From NCBI GenBank assembly GCA_905235735.1, contig CAJOMU010000008.1, positions 1 to 64,000 of the forward strand: 64,000 nt of DNA, read 5' to 3'. Every line of letters starts with the position of its first letter. Within the stretch, counting starts at the first letter, position 1. Position numbers and translations under genes: made by a program. The notes beneath the pieces are model-generated. The model ran no database searches. It was not told where the DNA came from and was given only the letters and a program-made list of their open reading frames with translations. The DNA is from an uncultured Synergistales bacterium. GTDB taxonomy: Bacteria > Synergistota > Synergistia > Synergistales > Aminobacteriaceae. Below are positions 7,464 to 19,145 of the stretch, in pieces.

Positions 7464-9362
7464 TTATTGAATCTCACTGACCGTTATTGATGAAATCGCA
7501 TTGTTCTTGTCTAATTGAACAGCTACTCCTGTCTTGCCGTCCTCATTGTAATTCATGACCTTGTTCTTCACGTTGGAAGGATAACCCATTATCTGAAGCA
7601 ACGCAGTCTGACTCATTCCTACTTTCAATCCGTTCTGAAGTTCCCTGTTCGCATTCGTAAGACGTATACGCGTTATATCCTCACCTCTTAACGTTGCCGT
7701 CAGACCTGACCATTCCGCTGAGGAACTCGTCTTCCTCGATGGATTACCGAACGCTTCAACTAGTTCCGTCAAACTGCTTCCGAATGATTTCAATAGTCCG
7801 TTTGAATATCCTGAAGGCAATCCTGATCCTACAGGCTGAACATATTTTCCGTAAACCCAGCCTTCATTACCGCCCGTTCTTATGCTGTACCATATGCCTG
7901 AATACTTTCCATTCGGGACATTGAATGAGCCGGTAATATCAACTCTGCTTCCAACATTGAGCCTCGTTACTCTTGATGAATTCGTCGAGTGATCCGCTCT
8001 CACGTTCACATTGCTGCCTATTATCGTTCCTGATTTAGGCTCACGTTCTGGGACAAAATTCGGAAGTTCATTCGCTGTTACTGCAACATCAACAGGTTCT
8101 GCAATGCTGTCATTGTTATTCGTGTTCACATTCACGCGGGTCTCCTGCTCTGACGTTCCGCTGTTCACTGAGACAATTTCCGTTCTCGCTATCGGAGGCA
8201 GGTCTCCAGGCGGAAGTTTCCTGAGGCCAAGAAGGAAGTACAATGCTCCTCCTACAGCACCGACAAGCAATAACATGCTCAATACTTTACGGCCCGCTGA
8301 ACGTTTTCGTTTCTTCGCACGCTGGGCAACTTTCGACTGTGCAAAATTCTGATACGTTGATGCTGCTTCCGTGTTCATTCCTCTGGAACGTCCGCGTTTC
8401 TTCATGTTCATACTCTGAGGTTCATATTCCTGTTCGATTCTTCTGGGCTTCATTACCCTGTAATTAGGTTCTGCTGTCTGCACTATGCTCATATCTTCGT
8501 CTTCTTCCTCCATATTTATATTTATCCCTTCAAATGATGAGATATTTTCGTTCTCTTCGTCTGAATCTTCAACACCTGTCATCAATTCGGGTATGTCGTT
8601 TATGTTCACGGGTGATGCTAAATGTTCGCTCACGGTCTGCATGGTCAGATCATCGTCAGCGGGTATAACTGGCATCAAAGGTTCAGGTGTGGAAGTGTCA
8701 TCACTCGCAACGAATAATTTTGCTCCGCAGTTCGGACATATGTGCTCTTCACGTGAAACTATAGCTCCGCATTCAGGACATGATTTCGACATTCGTTTTC
8801 GTACTTTCGGAGGTTCACTGTTAAGCTGAAGACCAATATTATCACCTTCAAGCTTAGGATTTAAATCAGGTATTATCTTTCTGAACGGAGAATGTCTTTC
8901 TCCAGGTGGTGTGCTTATCTGTTCCGGAGGTTCATCTTCATAGTAGAATTCTTTACCTTCAGTGCCTTTATATGGCTGACTGTCCTCTTCATATCCGTAA
9001 TATTCTTCGTCTTCATCTCCGTAAATATAATCGTAATCATTCTGCTGTTTACGCTTCAGAAGGAAACAGAATATTCCCGCAAAGAAATATAATCCTGCAT
9101 AGAGCCATGTATCTTTTGTAGCTGCACATAAACCCACCGCAATGAATAAAAACAGTGCTCCCCATTTCGACTGGTTGAACGCTATTATGCCCCCGATTAA
9201 TGCGACTATTGCAGATATAACAGGAAGGCTCGCAAGCATCGTTGAAGGTATGCCGGGAAATGCTGCACCTGTTATTGAAAGTGAACCGAAAAGCATAAAT
9301 ACACCGTGAATTATTGAAGTAATTGACGCGCCTAAAGTAAGCGCAAGAATTATCCAGCTCAT
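7464..9362 (-). CDS. Multi-domain membrane protein: zinc ribbon, SH3b and BamE-like repeats
   Basis: 632 residues. The order is three to four N-terminal membrane helices (about residues 1-105), an acidic Tyr/Glu-rich stretch, and a zinc ribbon (CPECGAIV ... CPNCGAKL). A long acidic linker and a basic Arg/Lys patch follow, then one more membrane helix (MLLLVGAVGGALYFLLGL). Next come a bacterial SH3 domain (IIGSNVNVRADHS ... GNEGWVYGKYVQPV) and a C-terminal part resembling BamE/SmpA lipoprotein repeats (VGMSQTALLQIMGYPS). The SH3b domain, if periplasmic, could bind peptidoglycan, while the zinc ribbon would stay in the cytoplasm. I do not know a named family with this order. It lies 58 bases after sua5 and has its own AAGGAG and a possible -10 (minus-strand TATAAT at 9408-9413). 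Confidence 0.75.
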   Translation of the reverse strand: MSWIILALTLGASITSIIHGVFMLFGSLSITGAAFPGIPSTMLASLPVISAIVALIGGIIAFNQSKWGALFLFIAVGLCAATKDTWLYAGLYFFAGIFCFLLKRKQQNDYDYIYGDEDEEYYGYEEDSQPYKGTEGKEFYYEDEPPEQISTPPGERHSPFRKIIPDLNPKLEGDNIGLQLNSEPPKVRKRMSKSCPECGAIVSREEHICPNCGAKLFVASDDTSTPEPLMPVIPADDDLTMQTVSEHLASPVNINDIPELMTGVEDSDEENENISSFEGININMEEEDEDMSIVQTAEPNYRVMKPRRIEQEYEPQSMNMKKRGRSRGMNTEAASTYQNFAQSKVAQRAKKRKRSAGRKVLSMLLLVGAVGGALYFLLGLRKLPPGDLPPIARTEIVSVNSGTSEQETRVNVNTNNNDSIAEPVDVAVTANELPNFVPEREPKSGTIIGSNVNVRADHSTNSSRVTRLNVGSRVDITGSFNVPNGKYSGIWYSIRTGGNEGWVYGKYVQPVGSGLPSGYSNGLLKSFGSSLTELVEAFGNPSRKTSSSAEWSGLTATLRGEDITRIRLTNANRELQNGLKVGMSQTALLQIMGYPSNVKNKVMNYNEDGKTGVAVQLDKNNAISSITVSEIQ

Positions 9363-9420
9363 TTATTCATCTTTCACTCCTTTTATCATTTTTATAGTAC
9401 TGTCCTATTATACATACTAG

Positions 9421-11518
<2,098 letters not shown>

Positions 11519-12286
11519 TCACCATCCGAAAAATTTTTCTGCGTTCTCTTCAATCTTCTTCTCTAACTCCTCCATGCTTATGTCTTTTTCTCTCGATACT
11601 GCTTCATATACATACTTCACATACGAAGGTTCATTTATCTTCCCTCTGTAAGGTACCGGCGACATATACGGGCTGTCAGTCTCACAGACGAGATTATCAA
11701 TCGGGATTCTTCTTACGACTTCTCGCAATTCATCGAAAGTCTTCCCTGTCCATGTAACTGCTCCTCCAAATGCGCATATGTTTCCGTATTCTAAAATTTC
11801 ATCGAGATATTCAAGTCCTCCGCTGTAACAATGAAACAATAGCTTCAAGTCCTTATAGTCCCTGAGAATTTTCATTGCGTCATCAATCGCATCTCTTATG
11901 TGAAGGATTACGGGCATGTTATTTTCACGCGCAAATTCAAGCTGAAGTTCAAACATCTTAATCTGAACATCACGGGGTGAATGATCATAATGATAGTCCA
12001 ATCCAATCTCTCCTACTGCTATGACCCTTTCATTCTTAATCAATCTGTGAAATTCTTCAGGTATCTTGTCATAACGTTTTGCTTCATGCGGATGTATTCC
12101 AATAGACGCGTAAAGTCCGAACTGTGAGAAGTCCTCACACATAGCTACGGCTTCACAACTGTCTTCGTAATCGCACCCGACTATCACCATTCGTTTAACT
12201 CCTGCCTCTAATGCACGTGATATTAATATTCTTGATTTAAGTCTAAGTTCCTGTGAATTTAAATGACAATGGGTATCTATCAACAT
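11519..12286 (-). CDS. tatD: TatD family metal-dependent DNase
   Basis: 255-residue TIM-barrel hydrolase of the TatD/YcfH family, with 3'-5' exonuclease activity on DNA in studied members. The metal ligands are in IDTHCHLNS, VGEIGLDYHYD (Glu), VILHIRDA (His), LLFHCYSGG (His) and VCETDSPYMSPVPYRGK (Asp). It has the usual family length. It is 12 bases downstream of ribF and just before tgt. Confidence 0.9.
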   Translation of the reverse strand: MLIDTHCHLNSQELRLKSRILISRALEAGVKRMVIVGCDYEDSCEAVAMCEDFSQFGLYASIGIHPHEAKRYDKIPEEFHRLIKNERVIAVGEIGLDYHYDHSPRDVQIKMFELQLEFARENNMPVILHIRDAIDDAMKILRDYKDLKLLFHCYSGGLEYLDEILEYGNICAFGGAVTWTGKTFDELREVVRRIPIDNLVCETDSPYMSPVPYRGKINEPSYVKYVYEAVSREKDISMEELEKKIEENAEKFFGW

Positions 12287-12299
12287 TTTATTCTTTCTG

Positions 12300-13259
12300 T
12301 TATGTTAGTTCTATAATTTCAGGTGTAAAATCTTCCAGCAAATAATATACTCTTTCTGACATCTCAAAAAATTTTTTCATCTCTTCTGAATTTATCACCT
12401 CCTCATATATTCTTCTGCATACATGAATATCTTCATCAATCCGATTCATAAGTTCAGTCTTATTTCCGAATGTTTTTATATCACGGACACGGCCAAGAAT
12501 GAACACGGGAAGTATCGAATCATAAATATCACCATGAAAGTCCAGAATATGAACCTCAGCACGAAGTTCATTCACATCATTGAATGTCGGGTTATTGCCT
12601 ATCGATAATGCCCCGCAGTGATACTCATGATTCACAAGTACAGCAGAAGAATATACTCCTGATTTCGGAATAACATGATGCTCTGAGAGGTTCAAATTTG
12701 CGGTTGGGAAGTTCATTGTACGTCCCCTATGATTGCCGTGAATTATTCTGCTCATCATGAAGAATGGATAACCGAGAATCTCAGATGCACCTGTAACATT
12801 TCCTGCGAGAATTTCACTCCGAACCTTTGAGCTTGAATACTTCCTCTTATTGAGCAAGTCAGCAATGATGATTCTGTTTATGCCGTCAGAACGAGCAAGT
12901 CTTTCGAGATATTCAGCTGTGCCTGAACGATTCAAACCGAAGTGAAAATCTCTGCCCATAACAAGACCGTCAACGTTGAAACGATTGCGCATTAACTTCC
13001 AGAAAGATTTGGGGTTCAAGTTCCTCAATGCATCATTGAACTTTAGCACATACATGTTCGGAATGCCTATAACATTACGAATCAATTCGCGTTCAGACAA
13101 CGTGAAAATAGAGTGATTCGTTTTATGCATGAACTCATACGGATGAGGATAGAACGATACAACTCCCCAGTTATTGCCGTCAGCATTACGTCTGCATAGG
13201 TCTAATAATTCTTCATGGCCTTTATGGAATCCATCAAAAGCACCGATAGTGATTAACAT
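12300..13259 (-). CDS. ribF: Bifunctional riboflavin kinase / FMN adenylyltransferase
   Basis: 319 residues. The N-terminal nucleotidyltransferase has GAFDGFHKGHEEL (the HxGH motif) and ISxxSS-like YSSSKVRSEIL. The C-terminal flavokinase has GNHRGRTMNFPTANL and GALSIGNNPTF. Together they convert riboflavin to FMN and FAD. It follows truB by 26 bases, and that spacer is a triple repeat of a ribosome-binding sequence (13264-13293). The C-terminus is a little longer than in typical members. Confidence 0.9.
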   Translation of the reverse strand: MLITIGAFDGFHKGHEELLDLCRRNADGNNWGVVSFYPHPYEFMHKTNHSIFTLSERELIRNVIGIPNMYVLKFNDALRNLNPKSFWKLMRNRFNVDGLVMGRDFHFGLNRSGTAEYLERLARSDGINRIIIADLLNKRKYSSSKVRSEILAGNVTGASEILGYPFFMMSRIIHGNHRGRTMNFPTANLNLSEHHVIPKSGVYSSAVLVNHEYHCGALSIGNNPTFNDVNELRAEVHILDFHGDIYDSILPVFILGRVRDIKTFGNKTELMNRIDEDIHVCRRIYEEVINSEEMKKFFEMSERVYYLLEDFTPEIIELT

Positions 13260-13263
13260 TCTG

Positions 13264-13293
13264 TATCAATCCTTATCAATCCTTATCAATCCT
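13264..13293. repeat. Three perfect tandem copies of a 10-base unit carrying a Shine-Dalgarno sequence
   Basis: Three copies of TATCAATCCT on the plus strand, read as AGGATTGATA on the coding strand. The truB stop codon TGA lies in the first copy transcribed. The last AGGA is about 10 bases before the ribF ATG. Each copy holds both an AGGA ribosome site and a TGA. Confidence 0.9.
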
Positions 13294-14164
13294 TCGGAAC
13301 AATAACGGCAGGACAGATATATTCGCCTCCGCCTGCATAAGAACCGAAACCAAGAAAATCATCGCCCTCAACGCATACATAATCATTGAGTTCTGTTATG
13401 CCTTCTGAAGTGTATTCTGCATGACGCGACAGCACAGCCATTCCGTTGATGAAAGTCTTTGAGTCTCTTGGTGAAAGATGTATGCGCGGGAAATTCTTTG
13501 CGAGTTCATAGAGACTTACGAGATTATATTCATCATCATTGGGAGCATTTGCATCTTCAAGATAGAATCTTCCGAGTGATATTCTCTCAAGTGATTTAAC
13601 ATATGCACCGCACCCGAACATAACACCTAAATCATGTGCAAGGCTTCTTATGTATGTTCCTCTTCCGCATGATACTTCAAGTTCAATGCTGCCTTCATCA
13701 TTCAATGGACTAATCACGCGTATGCTCCTGAAGTACACAGGACGTGCATCAATCTTCACATCTACACCTGAACGTGCGAGTTTATGTGCTGGCTTTCCGT
13801 CAATTTTGATTGCAGATACGGCAGGAGGACACTGAAGACGAATTCCCGAAAAAGAGAATAGAGCATCATTCAATGTCCTCATGTTCAGATTTGCGGTTGA
13901 TGATTCACGAATCACATTGCCGGAATAATCGTATGTATCTGTCTCTGTTCCGAACTGAATCACTGTGCGGTAAACTTTCGGAAGGGACATTACGAACTCA
14001 CATAATCTTGTAGCATTACCTGCGAGAAGAATTAGCAATCCTGACGCAGTAGAATCGAGTGTACCGGCATGACCGACTTTTACACCGAGTTTCTTTTTAG
14101 CAATGCTGACACATTTGGTGCTTCGCAGACCTACTGGCTTATTTATCAGGACAAGTGCATTCAT
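13286..14164 (-). CDS. truB: tRNA pseudouridine(55) synthase TruB
   Basis: 292 residues. It isomerises U55 in the T-loop of tRNAs. It has the family start INKPVGLRSTKCV, the catalytic GHAGTLDSTASGLL (Asp), the YRTVIQFGTETDTYDYSGNV segment and CGRGTYIRSLAHDLG. The start overlaps the end of nrnA by 26 bases, and the C-terminal PUA-like part is short. Its stop codon is inside the tandem repeat that precedes ribF. The rbfA-nrnA-truB-ribF order is widely conserved. Confidence 0.93.
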   Translation of the reverse strand: MNALVLINKPVGLRSTKCVSIAKKKLGVKVGHAGTLDSTASGLLILLAGNATRLCEFVMSLPKVYRTVIQFGTETDTYDYSGNVIRESSTANLNMRTLNDALFSFSGIRLQCPPAVSAIKIDGKPAHKLARSGVDVKIDARPVYFRSIRVISPLNDEGSIELEVSCGRGTYIRSLAHDLGVMFGCGAYVKSLERISLGRFYLEDANAPNDDEYNLVSLYELAKNFPRIHLSPRDSKTFINGMAVLSRHAEYTSEGITELNDYVCVEGDDFLGFGSYAGGGEYICPAVIVPKD

Positions 14165-15155
14165 GATATTTCTTCAGTATTAGCGATTCGATTTCATTCA
14201 CGCATTCATTCAATGTTCCGAACTCAACAAAAGAACCTGATGCTCTTTCATGGCCTCCACCGCCCAACAGCCTCGCGAATTCCCCTGCACCGAATGGACT
14301 TCCTTCACGTGAACGGAAACTCGCACGGATTTCGCCTTTGAGATTCTCCGTTAGCATTGCAATGAACTTCACGCCTCTTAACGTCATTAACATGCTGGGC
14401 AGTCCTTCATTCTCTGTTAAGTCTGCACATGCCTCGCGAAAATCATCAGCACTGAGCCACGATACTGCAAATATATCTTCAGGCCCGAAAGTTTTCACTC
14501 GCGATAATGCCTTCGACCACACTTTGAATCCCGGCACGCTCTTATTCTGACTAATCATGTCGGCCATGTGCGAAGGTTCAGCTCCGAGTTCAAGTATCTC
14601 TGCAAGAACTCTGTGCGTTAATGATGATGTATTCGAGAAGGTGAAGCTGCCAGTGTCAGTGAATATTCCAGTGTATAAACTCTCAGCAATACTCTTCGTG
14701 ATGTCCCAATTGCCAGCCTTCATGATTCGATACAGCACTTCACATGTCGATGATGCTCTCCCGTCCACGCAGTTAATTCTTCCGTAATGCGAGTTGTCTT
14801 CATGATGATCAATGTTCAATGCGTTTATGCCTGCATGAGGGTCATAGCCGTTTATGCTTCGTGATTCGTTAGAGCAGTCGAGGAAGATATACAGTTCATG
14901 TGAATCATCAAATGCAAATTCATCTGCATATACGTGAACATCAAAGCACGATAGAAATCTATATGTCTCAGGAAGTTTTTCGTCAGGGCTGAACCATTTC
15001 ACATGCTTATTGAGATTCACTCCTGCCTGAATGAGTGCAGTTGCAGAGCCTATGGCATCACCGTCAGCTTTCTTATGAGTGAATATCGTCCATGAGTTAT
15101 GAGCCTTCAATGTATCCGAAGCAAGAATCAAAATCTCATTCGTCAGCATCATCAT
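14139..15155 (-). CDS. nrnA: DHH/DHHA1 phosphoesterase (NrnA-type oligoribonuclease / pAp phosphatase)
   Basis: About 338 residues with FTHKKADGDAIGSATAL (DHH motif I, HKKADGD form), IFLDCSN and NIDHHEDN (DHH), then a C-terminal DHHA1 domain with LLGGGGHERASGSF. Members degrade nano-RNAs and remove the 3' phosphate of pAp. Three consecutive ATG codons occur at 15155, 15152 and 15149. The first follows GGAG by six bases and is chosen; a longer version starting at 15218 lies wholly within rbfA and has no ribosome site. The overlap with rbfA is 20 bases. Confidence 0.88.
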   Translation of the reverse strand: MMMLTNEILILASDTLKAHNSWTIFTHKKADGDAIGSATALIQAGVNLNKHVKWFSPDEKLPETYRFLSCFDVHVYADEFAFDDSHELYIFLDCSNESRSINGYDPHAGINALNIDHHEDNSHYGRINCVDGRASSTCEVLYRIMKAGNWDITKSIAESLYTGIFTDTGSFTFSNTSSLTHRVLAEILELGAEPSHMADMISQNKSVPGFKVWSKALSRVKTFGPEDIFAVSWLSADDFREACADLTENEGLPSMLMTLRGVKFIAMLTENLKGEIRASFRSREGSPFGAGEFARLLGGGGHERASGSFVEFGTLNECVNEIESLILKKYHECTCPDK

Positions 15156-15540
15156 CACTCTCTCCGTAATCGTAATCATTACCCTGTCTGTAATCGCTTG
15201 AGAAGCCAAGACCGTCAAGAATTTTATCTATCTTTGCACCATAGTCCTCGCTCTTATCAATTACGAATTCAAGTGCAGGAACTCTCCTGAGTTTTATCGT
15301 CTGGCCAAGTAAACCGCGAATTGCACCTTTAATCTCGTTCAGTTCCTTCAATATGCCTGGACGCTTATGCGATTCTAAAGCTGTGAAATATACTCGTGCC
15401 TTCTCTAAATCTTTTGAGCAGTCCACACCTGTTATGATTGTGCCTTTGACGCTTTCCTTTTTGATTTTGCTTTCGAGAATCAATGCAATTTCACGCTGTA
15501 ACTGCTTGTTGATTCTCGACATTCTTAAATTACTGCTCAT
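15136..15540 (-). CDS. rbfA: Ribosome-binding factor A
   Basis: 134-residue 30S maturation factor with one KH-like domain. It shows RMSRINKQLQREIALIL at the start and VPALEFVIDKSEDYGAKID near the end, followed by an acidic tail (DDYGESDDDADE-like). The ATG overlaps the infB stop (TAATG), as in many nusA-infB operons. Confidence 0.92.
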   Translation of the reverse strand: MSSNLRMSRINKQLQREIALILESKIKKESVKGTIITGVDCSKDLEKARVYFTALESHKRPGILKELNEIKGAIRGLLGQTIKLRRVPALEFVIDKSEDYGAKIDKILDGLGFSSDYRQGNDYDYGESDDDADE

Positions 15541-17489
15541 TAGAGTGTTCGTTTCTCCTCAATGACTTCATAGACTTCAATAACATCTCCTTCTTCAAAG
15601 TCCTGATAGCCTTCAAAGGAAATTCCGCAGTCCATTCCGGCTTTAAGTTCACGAGCTTCATCTTTAACATGCCTCAGTGATGCTATCTTTCCGTCCCATA
15701 TGACTATCCCATCACGAATGATTCTGACTTTCGCTGTTCGTCTCACGAGTCCCTTTGTAACATGACAGCCTGCGATTTTTCCGACCTTCGGAATTCTGAA
15801 TATCTGACGTATTTCAACTTCACCGAGCGTATCTTCTCTGAGTGTTGGCTTGAGCAATCCAGACATTGCGGCTTTGACTTCATCAATGACATCATAAATC
15901 ACGTTGTATGTTCGGATTTCAACACCGTTAAGTTCAGCTACACGTTTAGCATTGCTGTCGGGTCTGACATTGAAGCCAATGATTACCGCATTCGATGCTG
16001 ATGCTAACATAACATCACTCTCTGCTATTCTTCCTACTCCCTTGTGAACGATTGATACTCCGACTTCATTTGTTGCGAGCTTCTCCAGTGATGCCGATAA
16101 TGCTTCAAGTGAGCCTTGAACATCACATTTCACGACAAGGTTTAAGTGTGGCAGCTGTCCTTCCTGAAGATTAGAGTATAAATCTTCGAGTGATGCCTTC
16201 TTTACATCTGCTGCTGAATCTCTTTCATTCATTTTTGCTTCTGCGATTGCTGCTCTGGCTTCGCGTTCAGTTTTGACGACCTTGAATGCTTCACCTGGAT
16301 TAGGAACACCATCGAGGCCAAGTATCTCAACTGGAGTACTAGGGCCTGCCTTCTTTAATCCCTTACCTGCCCAGTCGAATAAAGCGCGTGTTTTTCCCCA
16401 CGTCGATTTGAACAGCACAATATCTCCTGCTTTGAGTGTTCCGTTTTTCACGATGACAGTTGCAACCGGGCCTTTGCCTTTATCAAGACGAGCTTCAATC
16501 ACTACACCTTCGGGATCAGCATTCGGGTTAGCTTTGAGTTCCTGCATTTCAGATTCAAGGAGTACACGTTCAAGCAAATCACTCACGCCTATTCCCTGCT
16601 TGGCTGAAATCTCAACTGCACCAACATCACCGCCCCAGCCTTCAACGAATATTCCGAGTTCAGATAATTGCTGTCGAACACGATCAGGTTTAGCTCCCTG
16701 CTTGTCTATCTTGTTGATTGCGACTACCAGAGGAACACCTGCGGCTTTGATGTGATTTATGGCTTCCTGTGTCTGAGGCATTATTCCGTCATCAGCAGCT
16801 ACAACCAGAATAACAATGTCCGTAACGTTTGCTCCACGTGCACGCATTTCCGTGAACGCTTCATGTCCGGGAGTATCGAGGAAGACAATGGGCTTTCCTT
16901 CATGCATGACAACATATGCTCCGATGTGCTGAGTGATACCGCCTGCTTCATGATCTGCAACGCTTGAATGCCGAATCTTATCAAGCAGTGTCGTCTTTCC
17001 ATGATCAACATGACCCATGACCGTGATGATTGGAGGACGTTCAACAAGTTTTTCAGGAGCTTTCACGGGTTCATTCTTCTTTTCAGGCTGTAATTGAGGC
17101 TGAGGTTTCTCCGGCTGAGGCTTCGGTGGTTGATGTGAATGCTGTTGTGATTTAGGCGGCCTTTTATCATTTCGCGGTTTATCGTGAGGCTTGAAGTTCT
17201 TTGCTGGCTTCTCTGGTCTCTCTGGTCTTTCATGTTTTTCTTCTCGTTCAGGAGTTTCCTTTCTGGATATTGGTTTCTGTTTTGATGCTTCTGAATTATG
17301 CTTCTTCTCCTGCGTTTTAGCTTCACTCGCCTCTGCTATGATATTTTCCACTATCTGTGCTGTCTCCTCGTCTATTGAACTTGAATGTGATTTTACAGGT
17401 ATATCAAGCTGTTGAAGTACAGCAAGTAATTCTTTGTTGCTCTTGTTAAGTTTCCTGGCTAATTCGTAAATCCTGATTTTATTATTCAA
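15540..17489 (-). CDS. infB: Translation initiation factor IF-2
   Basis: 649-residue GTPase that brings initiator tRNA to the 30S subunit. The IF2-N domain (residues 1-50: [18 protein letters not shown]) is followed by a charged Pro/Lys/Glu-rich linker (about 55-150). The GTPase has [14 protein letters not shown] (G1), DTPGHEAFT (G3) and INKID (G4), and domains II to IV end the protein. It is shorter than enterobacterial IF-2, mainly in the linker. It overlaps the ylxR-ylxQ gene by four bases. Confidence 0.96.
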   Translation of the reverse strand: MNNKIRIYELARKLNKSNKELLAVLQQLDIPVKSHSSSIDEETAQIVENIIAEASEAKTQEKKHNSEASKQKPISRKETPEREEKHERPERPEKPAKNFKPHDKPRNDKRPPKSQQHSHQPPKPQPEKPQPQLQPEKKNEPVKAPEKLVERPPIITVMGHVDHGKTTLLDKIRHSSVADHEAGGITQHIGAYVVMHEGKPIVFLDTPGHEAFTEMRARGANVTDIVILVVAADDGIMPQTQEAINHIKAAGVPLVVAINKIDKQGAKPDRVRQQLSELGIFVEGWGGDVGAVEISAKQGIGVSDLLERVLLESEMQELKANPNADPEGVVIEARLDKGKGPVATVIVKNGTLKAGDIVLFKSTWGKTRALFDWAGKGLKKAGPSTPVEILGLDGVPNPGEAFKVVKTEREARAAIAEAKMNERDSAADVKKASLEDLYSNLQEGQLPHLNLVVKCDVQGSLEALSASLEKLATNEVGVSIVHKGVGRIAESDVMLASASNAVIIGFNVRPDSNAKRVAELNGVEIRTYNVIYDVIDEVKAAMSGLLKPTLREDTLGEVEIRQIFRIPKVGKIAGCHVTKGLVRRTAKVRIIRDGIVIWDGKIASLRHVKDEARELKAGMDCGISFEGYQDFEEGDVIEVYEVIEEKRTL

Positions 17490-18076
17490 ATGGCAGTGCC
17501 CCTTTCTGTTTTCGTGTTCAATATCTTCTTTGCAAATCCTGAGCTGAGAGGCAGAGCTACTATCTGAACTCCGCCCCTCAAACCAATTGTTTCTGATAAC
17601 TCTTCGATTGTCATGTTCAGCTTGATGTTCTCATAACGTGATGCAAATTCATTCACGCTTTCAGAACAATCTCTTGCTGTCATCACTAAGAGTTTACGCT
17701 TATTATCCGCAATCTTGTCTGTCCCGATTACTAACGCTCCTGACTTCCTTGAAAGTCCAAGCGTAGAACGAATCTTCATGTCCGAATCTACTTCATGATT
17801 CTTCGCATAGTCTTCAAGTTCATTCCAGAAGTCTTCCTGAATCTCTGTGCCTAATACGTGAGCGAGCATTCCGGATTTCTTTGCACGTGATATGCATTCA
17901 TCATCAGGACAGATATACGTACCTCTTCCCGGCAATTTCCCTGCTGAATCAATTACTGCACCTCCGTTAGGGTGTCTGACGATTCGAATCAGCTTCTTCT
18001 TGTCGCCTTTTACCTTGCAGACCGTACAGCTTCTTTGAGGAATATGCCTGCTATTCCTTGTCGGTGAATACGTCAT
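17486..18076 (-). CDS. YlxR (RnpM)-YlxQ (L7Ae-like) fusion protein
   Basis: 196 residues joining two proteins that are separate genes in the nusA-infB operon of Bacillus. The N-terminal part (to about residue 90) is YlxR/DUF448, with PQRSCTVCKVKGDKKKLIRIV and LPGRGTYICPDDEC. In Firmicutes YlxR is described as an RNase P modulator. The C-terminal part (about 110 onward) is a ribosomal L7Ae-like RNA-binding domain (LGLSRKSGALVIGTDKI ... LLVMTARDCS). Both should bind structured RNA. The gene begins 26 bases inside nusA and ends in a four-base overlap with infB. The fusion is in one continuous frame. Confidence 0.85.
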   Translation of the reverse strand: MTYSPTRNSRHIPQRSCTVCKVKGDKKKLIRIVRHPNGGAVIDSAGKLPGRGTYICPDDECISRAKKSGMLAHVLGTEIQEDFWNELEDYAKNHEVDSDMKIRSTLGLSRKSGALVIGTDKIADNKRKLLVMTARDCSESVNEFASRYENIKLNMTIEELSETIGLRGGVQIVALPLSSGFAKKILNTKTERGTAI

Positions 18077-19145
18077 GGAATATGTCCTTTAACGTCGGCA
18101 TTCTGTCTGGTTCAACAGGAGTTATGTCTATCTTCCAGCCCGTTAATTTCGCCGCAAGTCTTACGTTCTGACCTGACTTGCCGATTGCGAGTGATAATTG
18201 ATCCTTATACACATAAACCGTAGCTGCCTTCTCATTATCGAGTACAGGTTCAACCCGTGCAATTTGTGCAGGCGATAACGAATTCTTTATGTACACGAAC
18301 GGGTCATTGCTGTAGATTACAATATCAATCTTCTCGCCCTTCAATGCTCCGCTGACTGCTTTTATTCTTGTGCCTCCGTTGCCTACACATGCACCTACAG
18401 GATCAACATTAGGGTCTAAAGTTGCAAGTGAAACCTTAGCTCTTGCTCCACCATCGCGGACTATGTTTTTGATTTCAATTGTACCCTGCTGAATTTCAGG
18501 TATCTCAAGTTCCATTAATTTCCTCAGCAGGCCGGGATGTGTCCTCGATAGCATAATCTTTGGGCCTCTTGCATTCTGTTTGACCTCAAGCACATAGAAC
18601 TTCATTACGCTTCCTGGTATGTAACGTTCATCCTGAATCTTTTCCTTTTTGGGCAGAAGTGCATCTGTCTTGTCGTTTAAGTGGATGATAATATTATCTC
18701 CGTCTGCTTTGTATACAGTCCCGTTTACTATTTCACCGACCTTATCTAAAAATTCAGAGTATGCTGCTCTTCGTTCTTCGTCGCGTAATTTCTGAGTGAT
18801 TACCTGACGAGCTGTTTGTGCGGCAATACGTCCGAAGTTCTTCGGGTCTCTTGGAATTTTCAGAGTGTCGCCTATCTCTAACGTTCGTTTGAATCGTCTG
18901 GCATCATTAAGTGAAATTTCAACTTCAGGGTCTTCAACTTCTTCTACAACTTTGCGAAGTTCATTTACAGTTATTTCTCCTGTCAGCTTGTCTATGTGTA
19001 TCTCGGCTTCCTGATTGCCGGGCTGATACTTTTTGTATGCCGACAACAATGCAGACTCAAGCGTTGAGATTATCACATCAACATCAAGTTCCCGTTCTTC
19101 TGCAAGTGTATTAAGTGCTTCTATGAAATCATGACCTAGCTGCAT
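18051..19145 (-). CDS. nusA: Transcription termination/antitermination factor NusA
   Basis: 364 residues that bind RNA polymerase and nascent RNA and control pausing, termination and rRNA antitermination. The N-terminal domain (LAEERELDVDVIISTLESAL) is followed by an S1 domain (GEIVNGTVYK) and two KH domains (DPVGACVGNGGTRIKAV and LAIGKSGQNVRLAAKL). The C-terminal acidic repeats of enterobacterial NusA are absent, which is normal outside proteobacteria. It overlaps rimP and the YlxR fusion. NusA often autoregulates this operon; see the leader hairpin at 19683-19716. Confidence 0.95.
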   Translation of the reverse strand: MQLGHDFIEALNTLAEERELDVDVIISTLESALLSAYKKYQPGNQEAEIHIDKLTGEITVNELRKVVEEVEDPEVEISLNDARRFKRTLEIGDTLKIPRDPKNFGRIAAQTARQVITQKLRDEERRAAYSEFLDKVGEIVNGTVYKADGDNIIIHLNDKTDALLPKKEKIQDERYIPGSVMKFYVLEVKQNARGPKIMLSRTHPGLLRKLMELEIPEIQQGTIEIKNIVRDGGARAKVSLATLDPNVDPVGACVGNGGTRIKAVSGALKGEKIDIVIYSNDPFVYIKNSLSPAQIARVEPVLDNEKAATVYVYKDQLSLAIGKSGQNVRLAAKLTGWKIDITPVEPDRMPTLKDIFHDVFTDKE

